The notes beneath the pieces were generated by a model. The model searched no databases. It was given only the letters and a program-made list of their open reading frames with translations, and had not been told where the DNA came from. Positions 62,390 to 64,000 of a stretch of 64,000 nucleotides of DNA are shown here, piece after piece. This DNA comes from Paludisphaera soli (lineage in GTDB: Bacteria > Planctomycetota > Planctomycetia > Isosphaerales > Isosphaeraceae): positions 620,001 through 684,000 of the forward strand of contig NZ_JAALJI010000001.1 of NCBI RefSeq assembly GCF_011064595.1, given 5' to 3'. Each line of letters begins with the position of its first letter. Position 1 is the stretch's first letter. A program made the translations under genes and the position numbers.

Positions 62390-63748
62390 TTGAGCGTCCC
62401 AATCCGCCGAATCGACTGCGCCCGCGACGACGCCCGGGAGGCCGTCGCCTCCCTCCGACGCGAGCTGAGTCCGAAGGGGAACGTCGTCAGCCCGGAAGGC
62501 CGGGCGCGGACCGTCGCCGTGTTCGGCGAGCCCCTCTCCCCGCCCCAGGTCGTCGAGCGGATCTGCGACCACGTCGCGAGCCGGGGCCTCGAAGCCGTCC
62601 TCGACTACACCCGCAAGCTCGACAAGGTCGACCTGAAGCCCCACGAGGTCCGCGTCTCCGAGGCCGAGCTGGACGAGGCCCATCGCCAGGCCGACCCCGA
62701 ATACCTGGCGACGATCGCCCGGATTCGCGAGAACGTGCTGGCCTACCAGCGGGCGATCCTCAGCAAGGACGTCCACATCGAGCCGAAGCCGGGCCTGAAG
62801 CTTGGGCTGAGGTACACGCCGCTCCGCCGCGTCGGCGTCTGCGTCCCCGGCGGTGCGGCGGCCTATCCGTCGACCCTCCTGATGACCGTGGTCCCGGCGC
62901 AGGCGGCGGGGGTCGCCGAGATCGCGGTGGTGGTCCCCCCCACGAAGTTCGGCGGCTACAACGCCGAGCTGCTGGCCGCCTGCCGCGAACTCGGCGTGAC
63001 CGAGGTGCACCGCGTCGGCGGCGCGCAGGCCGTGGCGGCGCTGGCGTACGGCGTCGAGGGGATCGCCCCGGTCGACAAGATCGTCGGCCCCGGCAACCTG
63101 TTCGTCGCCCTGGCCAAGAAGTACGTCTTTGGCGAGGTCGACATCGACAGCATCGCCGGCCCCAGCGAGGTCGTCCTGATCGCCGACGAGACGGCCGACC
63201 CCGAATTCATCGCCGCCGACCTCCTCAGCCAGGCCGAGCACTCCCCGGGCGCGAGCATCCTCCTGACGTGGGCCCCGGGCCTCGCCGACAGGGTGCAGGC
63301 CGCCCTCGACGCCCAGCTCGCCCGCCTCAGCCGGGGCGACCTGGCGCGCGACAGCCTGGAGCGGTTCGGCGCCCTGATCGAATGCCGCGACGAGGCCGAG
63401 GCTGTCGCGCTCTCGAACCTGTTCGCCCCCGAGCACCTCCACGTCTCGACGGCCGACCCGGAGCGTCTGGCCCCGGCGCTGGACATCGCCGGGGCGATGT
63501 TCCTCGGCCACCTGACGCCGGTCGCCCTCGGCGACTACGCCGCGGGCCCTTCGCACGTCCTGCCGACGAGCGGCACGGCGCGATGGGCCTCCGGCCTCTC
63601 GGCCAACGACTTCCTGCGGCGGACGAGCCTGATCGGCGTCGACCGCCGGGGCCTCGCCGCCCTCGCGCCCGACGTCCGACGGCTGGCCGACGTCGAGGGC
63701 CTGACCGCGCACCGATCCAGCGTCGACGTCCGGCTCGATCGGGACTGA
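62390..63748 (+). CDS. hisD: Histidinol dehydrogenase (TTG start)
   Basis: Catalyses the last two oxidation steps of histidine synthesis. The start is TTG 62390 ([14 protein letters not shown]). No ATG or GTG lies in frame nearby. Motifs: [40 protein letters not shown], the [10 protein letters not shown] zinc/active-site block, FAPEHLHV and [14 protein letters not shown]. At 452 residues it is a little longer than E. coli HisD (434). It stands apart from other his genes. Confidence 0.95.
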   Translation: MSVPIRRIDCARDDAREAVASLRRELSPKGNVVSPEGRARTVAVFGEPLSPPQVVERICDHVASRGLEAVLDYTRKLDKVDLKPHEVRVSEAELDEAHRQADPEYLATIARIRENVLAYQRAILSKDVHIEPKPGLKLGLRYTPLRRVGVCVPGGAAAYPSTLLMTVVPAQAAGVAEIAVVVPPTKFGGYNAELLAACRELGVTEVHRVGGAQAVAALAYGVEGIAPVDKIVGPGNLFVALAKKYVFGEVDIDSIAGPSEVVLIADETADPEFIAADLLSQAEHSPGASILLTWAPGLADRVQAALDAQLARLSRGDLARDSLERFGALIECRDEAEAVALSNLFAPEHLHVSTADPERLAPALDIAGAMFLGHLTPVALGDYAAGPSHVLPTSGTARWASGLSANDFLRRTSLIGVDRRGLAALAPDVRRLADVEGLTAHRSSVDVRLDRD

Positions 63749-63781
63749 CGCCAAACGCCCCGCCTGCAGGAGCCGACGACC

Positions 63782-64000
63782 GTGAGCCAGCCCGACCCCA
63801 CCCCCGTCACGCCCCGTAAGCGGCCGCCGTTCACGATCCGCCCGGCCGTCCCGGACGACTCGGCGACGATCGCGAACCTGATCCGCGAGCTGGCGATCTA
63901 CGAGAAGCTCGACCAGTTCGCCAAGGCGACCGCCGAGGACTTCCGGAAGCACCTGTTCGGCCCCCGCCCTTACGCCGAGGTTTTGATCGCCGAGATCGAG
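63782..64000 (+). CDS. GNAT acetyltransferase, N-terminal part (cut by window edge)
   Basis: GTG 63782 has AGGAG about 9 bases upstream. Seventy-three codons are visible: a Pro-rich lead, then the GNAT start FTIRPAVPDDSATIANLI and RELAIYEKLDQFAKATAEDF, followed by LFGPRPYAEVLIAE. This opening resembles the SAT/thialysine acetyltransferase branch, which acts on small amines. The acetyl-CoA-binding motif lies beyond the window. 33 bases downstream of hisD on the same strand. Confidence 0.75.
   Translation, partial: MSQPDPTPVTPRKRPPFTIRPAVPDDSATIANLIRELAIYEKLDQFAKATAEDFRKHLFGPRPYAEVLIAEIE

Overview
This window is very GC-rich chromosomal DNA, almost certainly from a planctomycete and probably from the Isosphaeraceae (Paludisphaera/Singulisphaera-like). 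The taxonomic call is an inference. It rests on the TIGR03067-type secreted domain, the PEP-CTERM tails ending in a Gly/Ala-rich helix plus RRR, two signal peptidases I carrying zinc ribbons and large inserts, the 961-residue LeuRS, the strong codon bias and the loosely packed, often single-gene transcription units. No rRNA, tRNA, CRISPR array, integrase or transposase could be seen.

Layout. 0-6.1 kb: fabH, ispH, a PHB-depolymerase-like esterase and several hypotheticals. 6.3-9.3 kb: a compact pyrR-pyrB-pyrC pyrimidine operon closed by a hairpin. 9.4-13.0 kb: a NYN RNase-like gene, sucC-sucD and a Nudix hydrolase whose start overlaps the sucD stop. 13.1-17.7 kb: a PGRP-type amidase and leuS. 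17.7-21.1 kb: a small accessory patch of orphan hypothetical genes with different base usage, four copies of an inverted-repeat (MITE-like) element, a second hairpin repeat, and a diverged duplicate of the lptB 3' end. 21.1-27.4 kb: lptB, two lepB-like signal peptidases and lepA, all on the minus strand. 27.7-37.4 kb: a FIST sensor protein, icd, a GT4 glycosyltransferase, two large membrane GT39-like proteins, a DUF4262 protein and an M28 peptidase. 37.9-38.8 kb: a frameshifted glycosyltransferase pseudogene. 38.8-44.7 kb: an OFA-type MFS transporter with its own 41-residue small-subunit gene, a CHRD/PEP-CTERM protein, a NERD protein and a Kup potassium transporter. 44.9-51.0 kb: a TIGR03067-SOUL fusion, a glycoside-hydrolase-like secreted protein and a prolyl-oligopeptidase-like esterase. 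51.0-57.0 kb: a four-gene minus-strand cluster of small protein, AAA+ ATPase, PspA/IM30 and a giant TPM-domain/coiled-coil membrane protein, the best candidate here for an undescribed multi-protein system. 57.4-59.7 kb: two tandem paralogous choice-of-anchor-A PEP-CTERM proteins. 60.1-62.3 kb: an octaheme HAO-like cytochrome overlapping a polytopic membrane partner. 62.4-64 kb: hisD and the start of a GNAT acetyltransferase gene cut by the window edge.

Functionally, most of the window is core metabolism (pyrimidine synthesis, TCA steps, isoprenoids, fatty acids, histidine, translation) and envelope biogenesis. The accessory interest lies in the repeat-laden patch between leuS and lptB, the PspA/AAA+/TPM cluster, the octaheme cytochrome pair, the modified signal peptidases and the decaying glycosyltransferase.
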